Shown in pieces: positions 31,266 to 40,106 of a DNA stretch of 64,000 nt. The translations under genes were made by a program, and so were the position numbers. The notes below the pieces were generated by a model. The model was not told where the DNA came from. It saw nothing but the letters and a program-made list of their open reading frames with translations, and ran no database searches. Where the stretch lies: positions 62,001 through 126,000 of the forward strand of contig URZE01000001.1 of NCBI GenBank assembly GCA_900552265.1. Reading direction: 5' to 3'. The number at the start of each line of letters is the position of its first letter. Position 1 is the first letter of the stretch. Source of the DNA: an uncultured Oscillospiraceae bacterium. GTDB taxonomy: Bacteria > Bacillota > Clostridia > Oscillospirales > Acutalibacteraceae.

Positions 31266-31301
31266 TGAGACATCTCACAAAGCCAAAAATATATCTCATC
31301 A
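31245..31301 (+). promoter_or_regulatory. Mutually exclusive hairpins in the ABC-F leader
   Basis: GCTTTGTG (31245-31252) can pair with CACAAAGC (31276-31283), and TGATGAGA (31263-31270) can pair with TCTCATCA (31294-31301). The two eight-pair stems interlock and cannot form as one simple fold. The first arm lies inside the leader peptide coding sequence and the second starts at its stop codon, so ribosome position would decide which forms. Confidence 0.6.
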
Positions 31302-31359
31302 GTTTGTAAGTTTTGCCGTTTGTTACGGTATATTTTTGCAACTGATTTTTAACTTGTAA

Positions 31360-31399
31360 GGCTATGGCAGATGTTTTTTGCTATAGTCTGAATTTTTTT
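31360..31399 (+). terminator. Attenuator terminator upstream of the ABC-F gene
   Basis: GGCTATGGCA pairs with TGCTATAGTC over ten positions (G-T pairs allowed), followed shortly by seven Ts, ending only about 20 bases before the start codon of the gene on the same strand. It would stop transcription before the gene unless an alternative upstream fold forms. Confidence 0.7.
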
Positions 31400-31419
31400 A
31401 TTTTAAGGAGTAACTTAAT

Positions 31420-32949
31420 ATGGCACTATTGGAAGTAAGCGGTCTTACGCATTCTTTTGGAGATAAAATTTTATACCAAAATTCAAATTTTGAAATATTC
31501 AAAGGTGAACATGTGGGAATAGTTGGGCAAAACGGAGCAGGAAAAACCACACTTCTACGCTCGATTATAGGGGATATAACTCCCGATAGCGGAGAAATAC
31601 GATGGCAAAAAGATAAAAAAATAGGGTATTTAGACCAATACGCAGAGATAAACACTGAAATAACAATAATGGAATATTTGAAAACAGCTTTTGATGAACT
31701 TTATGAAATTGAAAAAAAATTGAATAAGATATATAAAAATATGTCAGAAAATTTTTCAGAATCAGATGCTCAAAAAGCATCAGATTACCAAAATCTTCTC
31801 ATTAATTGTGGATTTTATGAAATAGAAAGCAACATATTAAAGGTTGCAGGCGGTTTGGGAATTACTTCTATTGGAATTGATACCATATTAAAAAAATTAA
31901 GTGGAGGTCAAAGAGCTAAAGTAATACTCGCTAAACTTTTACTAAAGAACCCTGATGTACTTCTTTTAGACGAACCCACTAATTTTCTGGACAAAAATCA
32001 CGTAGATTGGTTAACCGATTTTCTAAAAAATTTCAAAAATAGCTTCATTGTAATATCTCATGATTTAAGTTTTTTAGATAAAATAACTAATCGTATATTG
32101 GACATAGAATTTCAAAAAATAACCAAATATCCCGGAAATATCAGTAAATTCTTAGAAATAAAAGGACTGCGTAAAGAAAGCTACATAAGAGAATACCAGT
32201 CACAACAAAAAGAAATCAAAAAACAAGAGGAGTATATTGCAAAAAACAGAGTTAGAGCTTCCACAGCAAAACAAGCTCAATCTCGACTTAAAAAATTAGA
32301 AAAAATGGAAAAAATACCTCCTCCACAGACAAACCCCAAACCAAATTTTAAATTTATTTCCATACCTTTAGGAACATCCAAAGCACTTAAAGTTCATTCT
32401 CTTGAAATTGGATACAAAAAGCCTCTGTTACCCAAAATTAGTTTCGAAGCCAAATCCGGTGAAAAAATAGTTATAACCGGGTTTAATGGAATAGGAAAAT
32501 CTACACTTTTAAAAACGCTTTTAGGTATAATAAATCCTATTTCAGGATATTTTAATTTTGCAGACTACGTAAAAACAGCATACTATGAACAAGACTTGAA
32601 CTGGAACAACTCGGAATTTACGCCTGTAGAAATATTAAAAGAAGCGTTTCCTAAATTTTCGAACACAGAGGTAAGAAAAAAATTAGCTCAGTGCGGCATA
32701 TCTTCAAAAAATGCACTTCAAAAAATAGTAACTTTAAGCGGTGGAGAACAATCAAAAGTAAAATTGTGTATACTTGAAAATAAAAAATCAAATTTTCTTA
32801 TACTCGATGAACCTACAAACCACTTGGATCCCGATTCTAAAGATGCTTTAAAAGAGCAACTCATTAAATGGGAAGGAAATTTAATACTTGTTTCTCATGA
32901 AGAAAATTTTTATAAAAACTGGGCAGATAAAATAATTAATTTAAAGTAA
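31420..32949 (+). CDS. ABC-F family ribosome-associated ATPase
   Basis: The 509-residue soluble protein has two ATPase domains and no membrane segments. Domain 1 has Walker A GQNGAGKTT, signature LSGGQRAK and Walker B LLLDEPTNFLD. A charged helical linker (about 240-320) reaches toward the ribosome in this family. Domain 2 has GFNGIGKST, LSGGEQSK and LILDEPTNHLD. Both catalytic glutamates are present. ABC-F proteins bind the ribosomal E site and either rescue translation or displace antibiotics. The leader peptide and terminator upstream favour an inducible antibiotic-protection role, but the subfamily cannot be fixed by eye. Confidence 0.88.
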   Translation: MALLEVSGLTHSFGDKILYQNSNFEIFKGEHVGIVGQNGAGKTTLLRSIIGDITPDSGEIRWQKDKKIGYLDQYAEINTEITIMEYLKTAFDELYEIEKKLNKIYKNMSENFSESDAQKASDYQNLLINCGFYEIESNILKVAGGLGITSIGIDTILKKLSGGQRAKVILAKLLLKNPDVLLLDEPTNFLDKNHVDWLTDFLKNFKNSFIVISHDLSFLDKITNRILDIEFQKITKYPGNISKFLEIKGLRKESYIREYQSQQKEIKKQEEYIAKNRVRASTAKQAQSRLKKLEKMEKIPPPQTNPKPNFKFISIPLGTSKALKVHSLEIGYKKPLLPKISFEAKSGEKIVITGFNGIGKSTLLKTLLGIINPISGYFNFADYVKTAYYEQDLNWNNSEFTPVEILKEAFPKFSNTEVRKKLAQCGISSKNALQKIVTLSGGEQSKVKLCILENKKSNFLILDEPTNHLDPDSKDALKEQLIKWEGNLILVSHEENFYKNWADKIINLK

Positions 32950-32961
32950 AAAAATAAAATT

Positions 32962-32993
32962 CCTTCTCCTGAATAAAAAATCAAGAGAAGGTT
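32962..32993. terminator. Bidirectional terminator between the ABC-F and calpain-like genes
   Basis: CCTTCTC pairs with GAGAAGG around a 16-base AT loop. A long T run follows on the minus strand (As upstream on plus), and a shorter one on plus. Confidence 0.65.
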
Positions 32994-33035
32994 TAATATA
33001 TTTATGACTATAATACGAGTAATAAAAGTCATTTT

Positions 33036-33989
33036 TTAATCATCTTCAACTCCTATATCTCCAAAATTCCTTAAAAAATCATTAACTTCTATGAGCGATA
33101 TACCTTTGTCTTTTTCTTCCTTAGGTATTGCCGTTCTGCTATGATAATTTCCTTTGGAATCTACTGAATATTCACGCGACCTGTTAGCATACGGATTTTT
33201 CAATATAAAATACTTATAACCAGCTTTTTCCTCAGTACCAATAACCGCATAAACATGTTGAAAAAACAACCCTTTCTTATAAAGCGTACTTCCTCGATTT
33301 GCTGAAGCTGTAACAGCTTTTCCACTATTTAAATATCTTTCTATTCTATTGTAAAGTGCTATCGCTTCTTCAGAATATTTATCGAATTTCTTAAATTTAG
33401 ATCTTTCACGGTTCGTTCCCAAATACTCAGTATGAGATTTTTTCCCAGTCAAAGTCACAATAGCCGACCCAGAATCACCACCGTATATACCATCTATTAT
33501 ACGAGATTTAATTTTTTTATCAGCAAATTCTTTGTCAGGAATTTCTTTACCGTAACCATCACATTTTTTAGTTTTATAAATTGAGTAAGCTTTCTCAAGG
33601 AATCGCACCCACGCGACACCTTTCTTTCTAAGAGCAGTCTTATCTACAACAATATCTATTATCCCATTAGGAAAATACGTATCACCTATTATTTTCACTT
33701 TAAAAAATCTTATTTTTATAGTTTTGTCACTGTTAAATTTCGCATAAACTTCTTCCTCAGACAAGCCTTTATAATCTGGAAAACAATCTATTATTTTTTC
33801 AGGGTTATGCTTTAATACTGCAATAATAGCAGCTAAAAAATAACAATCAAGATCGGTATATCCCTGTTTCACGTCGATAATATCAGGTTTACCTTTAGTA
33901 GGGAACAATTTAGTTCCATTTTTTAACTTTATTTTTCTGTTAAATGCTCCATAATCAAAACAACGATCATCTACTACCACATCTGGCAT
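33036..33989 (-). CDS. Calpain-like (C2-type) cysteine protease
   Basis: The 317-residue protein carries a calpain-type catalytic arrangement. It has QGYTDLDCYFLAA with Gln42 and Cys49 (the classical motif is QGxxGDCWFLAA), AWVRFLEKAY near 126-135 (calpains have a similar W---EKAYAK), His245 in FFQHVYAVIG and Asn265 in ILKNPYANRS (RNPWG-like). Order and spacing fit the Cys-His-Asn triad of papain-like clan CA. No signal peptide, membrane helix or calcium EF-hand is visible. Bacterial calpain homologues are sporadic and mostly unstudied; roles in host interaction or self-processing are possible. It is a single gene behind GTGGAGGTG with no functionally linked neighbour. Confidence 0.75.
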   Translation of the reverse strand: MPDVVVDDRCFDYGAFNRKIKLKNGTKLFPTKGKPDIIDVKQGYTDLDCYFLAAIIAVLKHNPEKIIDCFPDYKGLSEEEVYAKFNSDKTIKIRFFKVKIIGDTYFPNGIIDIVVDKTALRKKGVAWVRFLEKAYSIYKTKKCDGYGKEIPDKEFADKKIKSRIIDGIYGGDSGSAIVTLTGKKSHTEYLGTNRERSKFKKFDKYSEEAIALYNRIERYLNSGKAVTASANRGSTLYKKGLFFQHVYAVIGTEEKAGYKYFILKNPYANRSREYSVDSKGNYHSRTAIPKEEKDKGISLIEVNDFLRNFGDIGVEDD

Positions 33990-34079
33990 AAAACTACACC
34001 TCCACAGACTTTATTATTTTCAAGTATATCATAAATCAACTAAATATCAACTGTAAATTTTCAATTTTTATAATATTTA

Positions 34080-35156
34080 TCATATTATAGTTCCTCCTCC
34101 GATAACAGTATCACCATCATACAGCACTAAAGCCTGTCCTTTGGCAGGTGCTCTTTGAGGAGAATCAAATTCTACACACAATGTATTTTCATCGATTTGA
34201 TGTAATACAGCAGGTTGTTCGGATTGTTTATATCTTAACTTTGCACTGACTTTAATTGCACTGTTTAGCTTATCCATTGGAATTAAATTTATATCTGAAG
34301 CAAAAACTCTTTTGAAATAAAGAGAATCTTTATCTCCCAATACTACATTGTTTTTAACTGCATCTATACTACAAACGTAAAGAGGATATTTCCAACTTAT
34401 ACCTAACCCTTTTCTTTGTCCAACAGTATAATTAACTATACCACTGTGCCGGCCTATAATTTTTCCTGACTTATCAATAAAATTTCCGTTCTCAAATCCT
34501 ATATCATTCTTAGCGTAATTTTTTATAAATTTTGCGTAATCTCCATCCGGAACAAAACATATATCTTGGCTTTCACTTTTATTTGCATTCACAAAACCAT
34601 TTGATAAAGCTATTTCCCTAACTTCTTTTTTTGTAAGATTTCCAAGTGGAAAAAGTGTACGGCGAAGTTGATTCTGAGTCATGGAATATAAAACATAGCT
34701 TTGATCTTTATTAACATCTACTCCCTTTTTCAACAGATATCTTCCAAGCCCACAATCGTATTCTATTCGAGCATAATGACCAGTTGCAACAAAATCAAGA
34801 CCTAATTCTGATGCTCTGTTAATCATTTTGTCAAATTTCAAATATTTATTACATTCAATACATGGATTTGGAGTTTCTCCTCGCTGATAACATTTTATAA
34901 ATTTTTCTATTACTTTTTCTTTAAACTCATCTTTAAAGTTAAATACATAAAAAGGTATTCCTAACTTAAAAGCTACTGAACGAGCATCTTTGGAATCGTC
35001 TAGTGAACAACAAGTTTTATCACATTTTACGGAATCAACTTCTCCTTGAAATAATTTCATCATTGCTCCTACGCATTTAAATCCTTTATTTACAGAAAGT
35101 AATGCCGCAACAGAACTATCAACTCCACCGCTCATTGCTATTAACACACTTTTCAT
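34080..35156 (-). CDS. mnmA: tRNA 2-thiouridine synthase MnmA
   Basis: The 358-residue enzyme thiolates U34 of tRNA-Lys, -Glu and -Gln. It has the PP-loop AMSGGVDSSVAALL at the N-terminus, the first catalytic Cys in TPNPCIECN and the second in SQDICFV, followed by VNYTVGQRKGLG. A C-terminal beta-barrel is complete. The gene is monocistronic, with a GGACGGAG ribosome site. The sulfur-donating cysteine desulfurase is not in the window. Confidence 0.96.
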   Translation of the reverse strand: MKSVLIAMSGGVDSSVAALLSVNKGFKCVGAMMKLFQGEVDSVKCDKTCCSLDDSKDARSVAFKLGIPFYVFNFKDEFKEKVIEKFIKCYQRGETPNPCIECNKYLKFDKMINRASELGLDFVATGHYARIEYDCGLGRYLLKKGVDVNKDQSYVLYSMTQNQLRRTLFPLGNLTKKEVREIALSNGFVNANKSESQDICFVPDGDYAKFIKNYAKNDIGFENGNFIDKSGKIIGRHSGIVNYTVGQRKGLGISWKYPLYVCSIDAVKNNVVLGDKDSLYFKRVFASDINLIPMDKLNSAIKVSAKLRYKQSEQPAVLHQIDENTLCVEFDSPQRAPAKGQALVLYDGDTVIGGGTII

Positions 35157-35678
35157 ATTTCTCCGTCCTCAACAACAAATTAATGATATTATTATACCAT
35201 TGTTCAGAAATTTAAAAAACTAATTAATTTCTATATTTACTGTCAAAGTAATTAAGAATTTACAAAAAAATTTTTTAATGTGTTGTTTTATGTGCCGTAC
35301 GATACAAATCAAACATTTGATAAATTTTAAAAATCACATGCTCTACATTATGTAAAAAATCCAAACACAATCGCTATCAACTGTGTATTTTTTAATATAC
35401 TTTTAACTATTAACAATTTGATGTATTAAATTTCCGCATTACTTTTTTGTATATAACATCACCTTATGTGCCAAAGCTTTACATTTTTACAAACAATCCA
35501 TATCACGTACTACGTATTGTATTCTCTATAAAATTTTATAATCATAATTTTATTGTCTCTCAAACTAAAATATACAGTTACCAAACAATTTTTAACACAC
35601 AAAAACGACCCATACATCAAGGACTATATGGTTCTTTTTTTATATATTAAAATTTCACAAACATTAAACTTTTGAAAA
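35157..35678. other. Long AT-rich intergenic region
   Basis: This 520-base gap lies between the start of mnmA and the 3' end of the ftsL-like gene. It holds the mnmA promoter, not pinned down. An imperfect hairpin at about 35608-35636 (GACCCATA against TATGGTTC, one mismatch) followed by a T run could be a terminator. A 67-codon plus-strand frame at 35447 has no ribosome site and unlikely composition. No structured RNA was recognised. Confidence 0.4.
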
Positions 35679-36068
35679 TTATTTTATTTCAGCTATATTT
35701 TCTTTATGTACTTTCACCAATTCTATTCTCGAATTTCCACTAAATTCAGATTTATCTGAATATCCACTAAGTTCCTTCAATTTCATTTCTAAACCTGTGT
35801 TTGCGCTTTTACACTCCTCCAATTGTTTAGAAGCTTTAGAATATTTATCCACAACTTCTGTAAGACGAGCTTGTCCTGCAATAAATCCGGAAACTCCTAT
35901 TACCACTCCAAAAAAAGCCGAAAAAACACTGGTAAGAATTATCTTCTGAGCTCTAAGCTTTTCTTTTTTGCGAGCCCCTCTATTGGGAAGCTTTATGACT
36001 TTTCCTTCCCTTTTAAATTTTTTCTCCTCTAACGTTTTAAAATCAAATGCAGCATTTCTGTTATACAT
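35679..36068 (-). CDS. FtsL-like cell division protein
   Basis: The 129-residue protein has a basic cytoplasmic N-terminus (KKEKLRAQK), a single membrane helix at about 45-66 and a C-terminal coiled-coil segment (about 70-100). Sequence identity in FtsL is low, so the assignment rests on this topology and on position directly after rsmH, the standard place for ftsL. FtsL acts with DivIC/FtsB at the septum. No pbpB or other dcw gene follows, so the cluster ends here. Confidence 0.65.
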   Translation of the reverse strand: MYNRNAAFDFKTLEEKKFKREGKVIKLPNRGARKKEKLRAQKIILTSVFSAFFGVVIGVSGFIAGQARLTEVVDKYSKASKQLEECKSANTGLEMKLKELSGYSDKSEFSGNSRIELVKVHKENIAEIK

Positions 36069-36092
36069 CTACAACAACATCTCCACAAAAAT

Positions 36093-37025
36093 TTACACAA
36101 TTTTTTCGCAAACCCTCAGCTTTGCACTTCTACTTCTTGAATTATTTTTCAATTCACTTTCAGATGGTTTAATTGCTTTTTTATGTACAATCTTAGCTTT
36201 TTGAACATTTTTACAAACACATATTGGAAAATCCGACGGGCAAATACATCCTTGCGCCCACTTATTCATTTTAGTTTTAACAATTCTATCCTCCAAAGAA
36301 TGAAAAGTTATAACTACTAACCTTCCACCTTTATTCAAAATTTCAAAAGCACTGTCCAAACCTGATTCTAAACTTTCCAACTCTTTATTTACATAAATCC
36401 TTATCGCTTGAAATGTCCTTTTAGCAGGATGAGATCCCTCTCTCCGTGAATAACAAGGAATTGCATCCTTAACTATCTCAGCTAATTCCAAAGTAGTTTT
36501 TATATTACTCTTTTCTCTTTTTTTTACAATTTTCGCAGCTATATTAGAAGAAAATTTTTCCTCACCATATGTACTTATTATGTATCTAAGCTGTTCATAA
36601 CTCATAAAATTTACCACATCAAATGCAGATTCTCCACTTTTACTCATCCGCATATCAAGTGGTGCATCATGCTTATAAGAAAAACCACGTTCAGCTGAAT
36701 CTAACTGATACGAAGAAACCCCTAAATCAAATACAACTCCATCTACACCGGTAAATTCGTTATTATGTACTATACTCTTTATATTAGAAAAATTATCCTG
36801 TACCACAACTACATTATTAAAATTTTTTAACCTATCTCTGCAAGTTAAAACAGCATCTGGATCTTGATCAATACACAAGAGTTTACCCTTCGGAGAAAGC
36901 ATCGATGCTATTTCTAAAGAAAGCCCGGCTCCTCCAGCTGTCCCATCAACATACACGCCATCTGAAATAATATTAAGATACTTTACAGTTTCTTTCAACA
37001 AAACTGTCTTGTGAATAAATTCCAC
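36093..37025 (-). CDS. rsmH: 16S rRNA (cytosine-1402-N4)-methyltransferase
   Basis: The 310-residue enzyme methylates C1402 in the ribosomal decoding centre. It has VDGTAGGAGLS as the SAM-binding loop, DLGVSSYQLDSAERGFS, HPAKRTFQAIRIYVN and ITFHSLEDRIVK, all standard for RsmH. The start is taken at a GTG nine bases after AAAGG, giving the usual MEFIHKTVLLKE; a TTG three codons earlier gives an atypical N-terminus. MraZ, normally just upstream, is absent; pduL precedes it instead. Confidence 0.95.
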   Translation of the reverse strand: MEFIHKTVLLKETVKYLNIISDGVYVDGTAGGAGLSLEIASMLSPKGKLLCIDQDPDAVLTCRDRLKNFNNVVVVQDNFSNIKSIVHNNEFTGVDGVVFDLGVSSYQLDSAERGFSYKHDAPLDMRMSKSGESAFDVVNFMSYEQLRYIISTYGEEKFSSNIAAKIVKKREKSNIKTTLELAEIVKDAIPCYSRREGSHPAKRTFQAIRIYVNKELESLESGLDSAFEILNKGGRLVVITFHSLEDRIVKTKMNKWAQGCICPSDFPICVCKNVQKAKIVHKKAIKPSESELKNNSRSRSAKLRVCEKIV

Positions 37026-37194
37026 TATAACCAACCTTTATTAAATAACAAACTCACATAAACATCAAAATTTGCTATTACAATTTAGTATATTACTACA
37101 ACTCTCATTTTAAATCAACATTAACAACAATTGTTAAAAACTTTTTGTACGTATTAATATAAAATTTCATAATTTACATGCTTTTTTATGCTTG

Positions 37195-37767
37195 TTATGC
37201 TCTAAATATATTTCCGTACAGCCCATTTTTAGCATTCAATGCATTTGCTTCATCCGTATCAATATGCATTGCTAAATTAAATTGACTATTGACTCTCACA
37301 ACTACATCACTAAAAATTAAAGATCTCTCATCGCTAAGAATTTTTACAGAAACCACTTCTCCATTTTTTACTTTAATAACTTGAGAGTCCGACGGAGACA
37401 TGTGAATATGTCTTTTAGCCGCAATTAAACCTTCATGAATTTCAAACTTTCCCTTTGGTCCTTCCAAAATACATCCCGAAGTATTAAATAAATCTCCTGA
37501 TTCTCTTATTGGAATTTTTATGCCTATTTTTATTGAATCAGTAAGCGAAATTTCAACTTGAGTTTTTTTACGTTCAGGTCCTAAAACTGCAACCTTTTCC
37601 AAAATTCCACGAGGTCCTATTATGCTCACTCTTTCTTCACATGCATACTGTCCTGGCTGAGAAAGATCTTTTTTTGGCGTCAATTTATAACCTTTACCGA
37701 AAAGCGCTTCCACAGCATCTAAACTAAGATGTACATGACGAGCAGAAACTTCTATGGGTATATTCAA
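37195..37767 (-). CDS. pduL: Phosphate propanoyl/acetyltransferase PduL
   Basis: The roughly 190-residue protein has the two PduL halves with the zinc-binding motifs EVSARHVHLS near the N-terminus and KRHIHMSPSD in the middle, plus GPRG and GPKG-type loops. PduL converts acyl-CoA and phosphate to acyl phosphate and replaces the unrelated Pta. With ackA in the same window it would complete acetyl-CoA to acetate with ATP gain. No microcompartment genes or encapsulation peptide were noticed, so it is probably the soluble type. A TTG nine bases after GGAG is the better start; the ATG at 37776 touches the ribosome site. Confidence 0.9.
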   Translation of the reverse strand: MNIPIEVSARHVHLSLDAVEALFGKGYKLTPKKDLSQPGQYACEERVSIIGPRGILEKVAVLGPERKKTQVEISLTDSIKIGIKIPIRESGDLFNTSGCILEGPKGKFEIHEGLIAAKRHIHMSPSDSQVIKVKNGEVVSVKILSDERSLIFSDVVVRVNSQFNLAMHIDTDEANALNAKNGLYGNIFRA

Positions 37768-37779
37768 ATTTATCATCTC

Positions 37780-38622
37780 CTATATAAAATCTTTATTAAT
37801 AAATTTATTTATATTTTTACAAAAATTATTTTCATTCAAAATAATAAATTTAGCATATTTCCTTGATTTCTTTAATTTCAAATATCCTGATTTTTGCTTT
37901 GTTAAATAAATATTTCCATCAATCGAAATTCCAATCGAAGCATTATTTTTTAAAACATAATCAACAAAAAATTCTTTTTTCGAATCTAAAACCATACTTT
38001 TCGGTGATAAACAATGTGCACATACAGGAGTAAATATAATACATTCCAAATTCGTATCTACTATAGGCCCTCCGGCTGAAAGAGAATACGCAGTAGAACC
38101 CGTAGGAGTACATGCTATTATACCGTCTGCATGATAATTGAAAATTTCGCCGTTGGAATCACTTATGCAATAATCTGCAATCGGAGAGCTAATTTCTCGA
38201 TTAATTGATATATCATTTAGTGCACATACTATTTGATCATCAATTGTAATTTCAAGCATCATACGATTGCTTATTTTATAGTTTCCGTAAATTAAATTTG
38301 ACAATACATCTAATTTATTTTGTTCAACGTCGGCTAAAAAACCAAATCTACCTACATTAATCCCCAAAACAGGCTTATCATATTCCGAAGCTTGTTTTGC
38401 AATGCGTATAATAGTTCCATCTCCACCTACAGCTAAAATTATATCACTTATTTTAAATAAATTATCATAATTCGTAAAATTTATATCAGATCTATTGAAT
38501 TGAAGAATATACCGTTCATCTATAAAAATTTTAATCCCAAATTTTATCAAAATATCTATGATATTTGAAATACATTTATATATATTATTCCTTTTATTTC
38601 CGAAAACAATCGTTATATTCAA
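37780..38622 (-). CDS. nadK: NAD kinase
   Basis: The protein of about 280 residues phosphorylates NAD to NADP. Motifs are AVGGDGTIIRIA (catalytic GGDG), VGRFGFLADVE and TPTGSTAYSLSAGGPIV. The start is taken as the second TTG, seven bases after GGAGAGG. It ends against pduL, whose ribosome site overlaps its stop, so the two are co-translated. The upstream neighbour tlyA followed by nadK is a common clostridial order, but the usual argR and recN are absent downstream. Confidence 0.93.
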   Translation of the reverse strand: MNITIVFGNKRNNIYKCISNIIDILIKFGIKIFIDERYILQFNRSDINFTNYDNLFKISDIILAVGGDGTIIRIAKQASEYDKPVLGINVGRFGFLADVEQNKLDVLSNLIYGNYKISNRMMLEITIDDQIVCALNDISINREISSPIADYCISDSNGEIFNYHADGIIACTPTGSTAYSLSAGGPIVDTNLECIIFTPVCAHCLSPKSMVLDSKKEFFVDYVLKNNASIGISIDGNIYLTKQKSGYLKLKKSRKYAKFIILNENNFCKNINKFINKDFI

Positions 38623-38651
38623 ATTCAAACCTCTCCGAAAAAATTTTTAAA

Positions 38652-39455
38652 CTAAGATTTTAATTCTTCGTGAGATGAGTCTACTACGTTCTCAATGTCA
38701 ACAGGCTCATCAATGTAAGCATTATCCGATTTCTTTACAAGTAAAAGATATTCTATATTTCCTTCAGGTCCCTTAACGGGAGAAAAATCAACGCTCAAAA
38801 CTGCAAAACCATTTTCGACACAAAAATTACATATTGAACTCACTACTTCTTTATGAATTTCTCTATCTCTTACTACTCCTTTTTTACCCACTTTCTCCCT
38901 ACCCGCCTCAAATTGAGGCTTGATCAAACATACTCCCAATGCGCCATTTTTAACTATTTCTCTCACAACAGGAAGCACAAGTCTGAGTGAAATAAAAGAA
39001 ACATCAACTGAAAAAAATCCTATTTCATCTCTTATGATAGATTTATCAATATATCTTATGTTTGTTCTTTCCAAATTTACAACTCTGATATCATTCCGAA
39101 GCTTCCAATCCAGTTGTCCGTAACCTACATCTATACAATACACTTTTTTACAACCGTTTTGAAGCATACAGTCAGTAAATCCTCCGGTAGAAGCACCTAT
39201 ATCCATAGCAACAATACCATCAAGACTAATATGAAAAACATCCAATGCTTTTTCGAGTTTTAGCCCGCCTCTACTGACATATTTCAATTTATTATTTCTC
39301 ACTTCAATTTTACATTCTTCATTGTACATCGTACCTGGTTTATCAGATTTTTGATTCTCAACAAACACTAAACCTTCCATAATAGCTATTTTTGATTTTT
39401 CTCTGCTGTTGAAAAGTCCTCTTTCAAACAATATCACATCTAATCTTTTTTTCAT
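38652..39455 (-). CDS. tlyA: TlyA family rRNA 2'-O-methyltransferase
   Basis: The roughly 267-residue protein has an N-terminal S4 RNA-binding domain (KKRLDVILFERGL, then SREKSKIAIMEG) and a Rossmann-type methyltransferase domain with the SAM motif AMDIGASTGGFTDCML. TlyA proteins 2'-O-methylate ribosomal RNA and affect capreomycin sensitivity in some bacteria; related proteins are annotated as haemolysins without good support. The start has no evident ribosome site. It lies between pth and nadK on the same strand. Confidence 0.9.
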   Translation of the reverse strand: MKKRLDVILFERGLFNSREKSKIAIMEGLVFVENQKSDKPGTMYNEECKIEVRNNKLKYVSRGGLKLEKALDVFHISLDGIVAMDIGASTGGFTDCMLQNGCKKVYCIDVGYGQLDWKLRNDIRVVNLERTNIRYIDKSIIRDEIGFFSVDVSFISLRLVLPVVREIVKNGALGVCLIKPQFEAGREKVGKKGVVRDREIHKEVVSSICNFCVENGFAVLSVDFSPVKGPEGNIEYLLLVKKSDNAYIDEPVDIENVVDSSHEELKS

Positions 39456-39507
39456 TTGCAAGATATAAAATTTTTAATTTATATCTGTTACTCACTTCCT
39501 TCAAAAT

Positions 39508-40077
39508 TTAATTAAATTTATTCATTGCGGTCTCAAATTCCCCTGAAATAATATATCTCAACGATTCATACGTACTTTCCATAGAATTATTTAGCAGTGA
39601 CATATCTCTATCAGTAAATTTTGAAAGCACCCAATCTGCTAAATCCCAGTGCTCGTTGGGTTTACTTCCTACTCCTACTTTTATTCTGGGAAACTTATCT
39701 GTACCAAACAAATCAATTATATTCCTAACTCCGTTATGCCCTCCATGGGACCCTTTATTACGAATTCGAATTTTTCCGCACGATAAAGAAATATCGTCAA
39801 AAATAAGAATAATTTTTTCAGGTAAAACTTTGTAAAAACGAGCAGCTTCAACAACTGCTTGACCACTTAAATTCATGTATGTTTGCGGTTTCATGAAAAG
39901 TATATTTCTACCTTCCAATTCTCCTGTTCCTATAATTGATTTAAACTTTTTGCAACCAAATTCAATAGGAATTTTTTGTGCAATAAAGTCAAGCGCCATA
40001 AACCCTACGTTATGACGCGTTTTTTCATATTCTTTTCCGGGATTTCCAAGTCCTACTACAATATAATCAATACTCAT
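39508..40077 (-). CDS. pth: Peptidyl-tRNA hydrolase
   Basis: The 189-residue, full-length Pth recycles peptidyl-tRNA released from stalled ribosomes. Motifs are VGLGNPGKEYEKTRHNVGF with the catalytic His, KPQTYMNLSG, FDDISLSCGKIRIR and GSHGGHNG. It follows glmU and prs in the order common to Firmicutes (glmU-prs-pth). No mfd follows. Confidence 0.96.
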   Translation of the reverse strand: MSIDYIVVGLGNPGKEYEKTRHNVGFMALDFIAQKIPIEFGCKKFKSIIGTGELEGRNILFMKPQTYMNLSGQAVVEAARFYKVLPEKIILIFDDISLSCGKIRIRNKGSHGGHNGVRNIIDLFGTDKFPRIKVGVGSKPNEHWDLADWVLSKFTDRDMSLLNNSMESTYESLRYIISGEFETAMNKFN

Positions 40078-40106
40078 TAAATCTTATCATTCACTTTAAC
40101 AGAAAA

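Noticed and set aside
35447..35650. 67-codon plus-strand frame in the gap upstream of mnmA
   Set aside because: No ribosome site, low-complexity composition, no similarity recognised.
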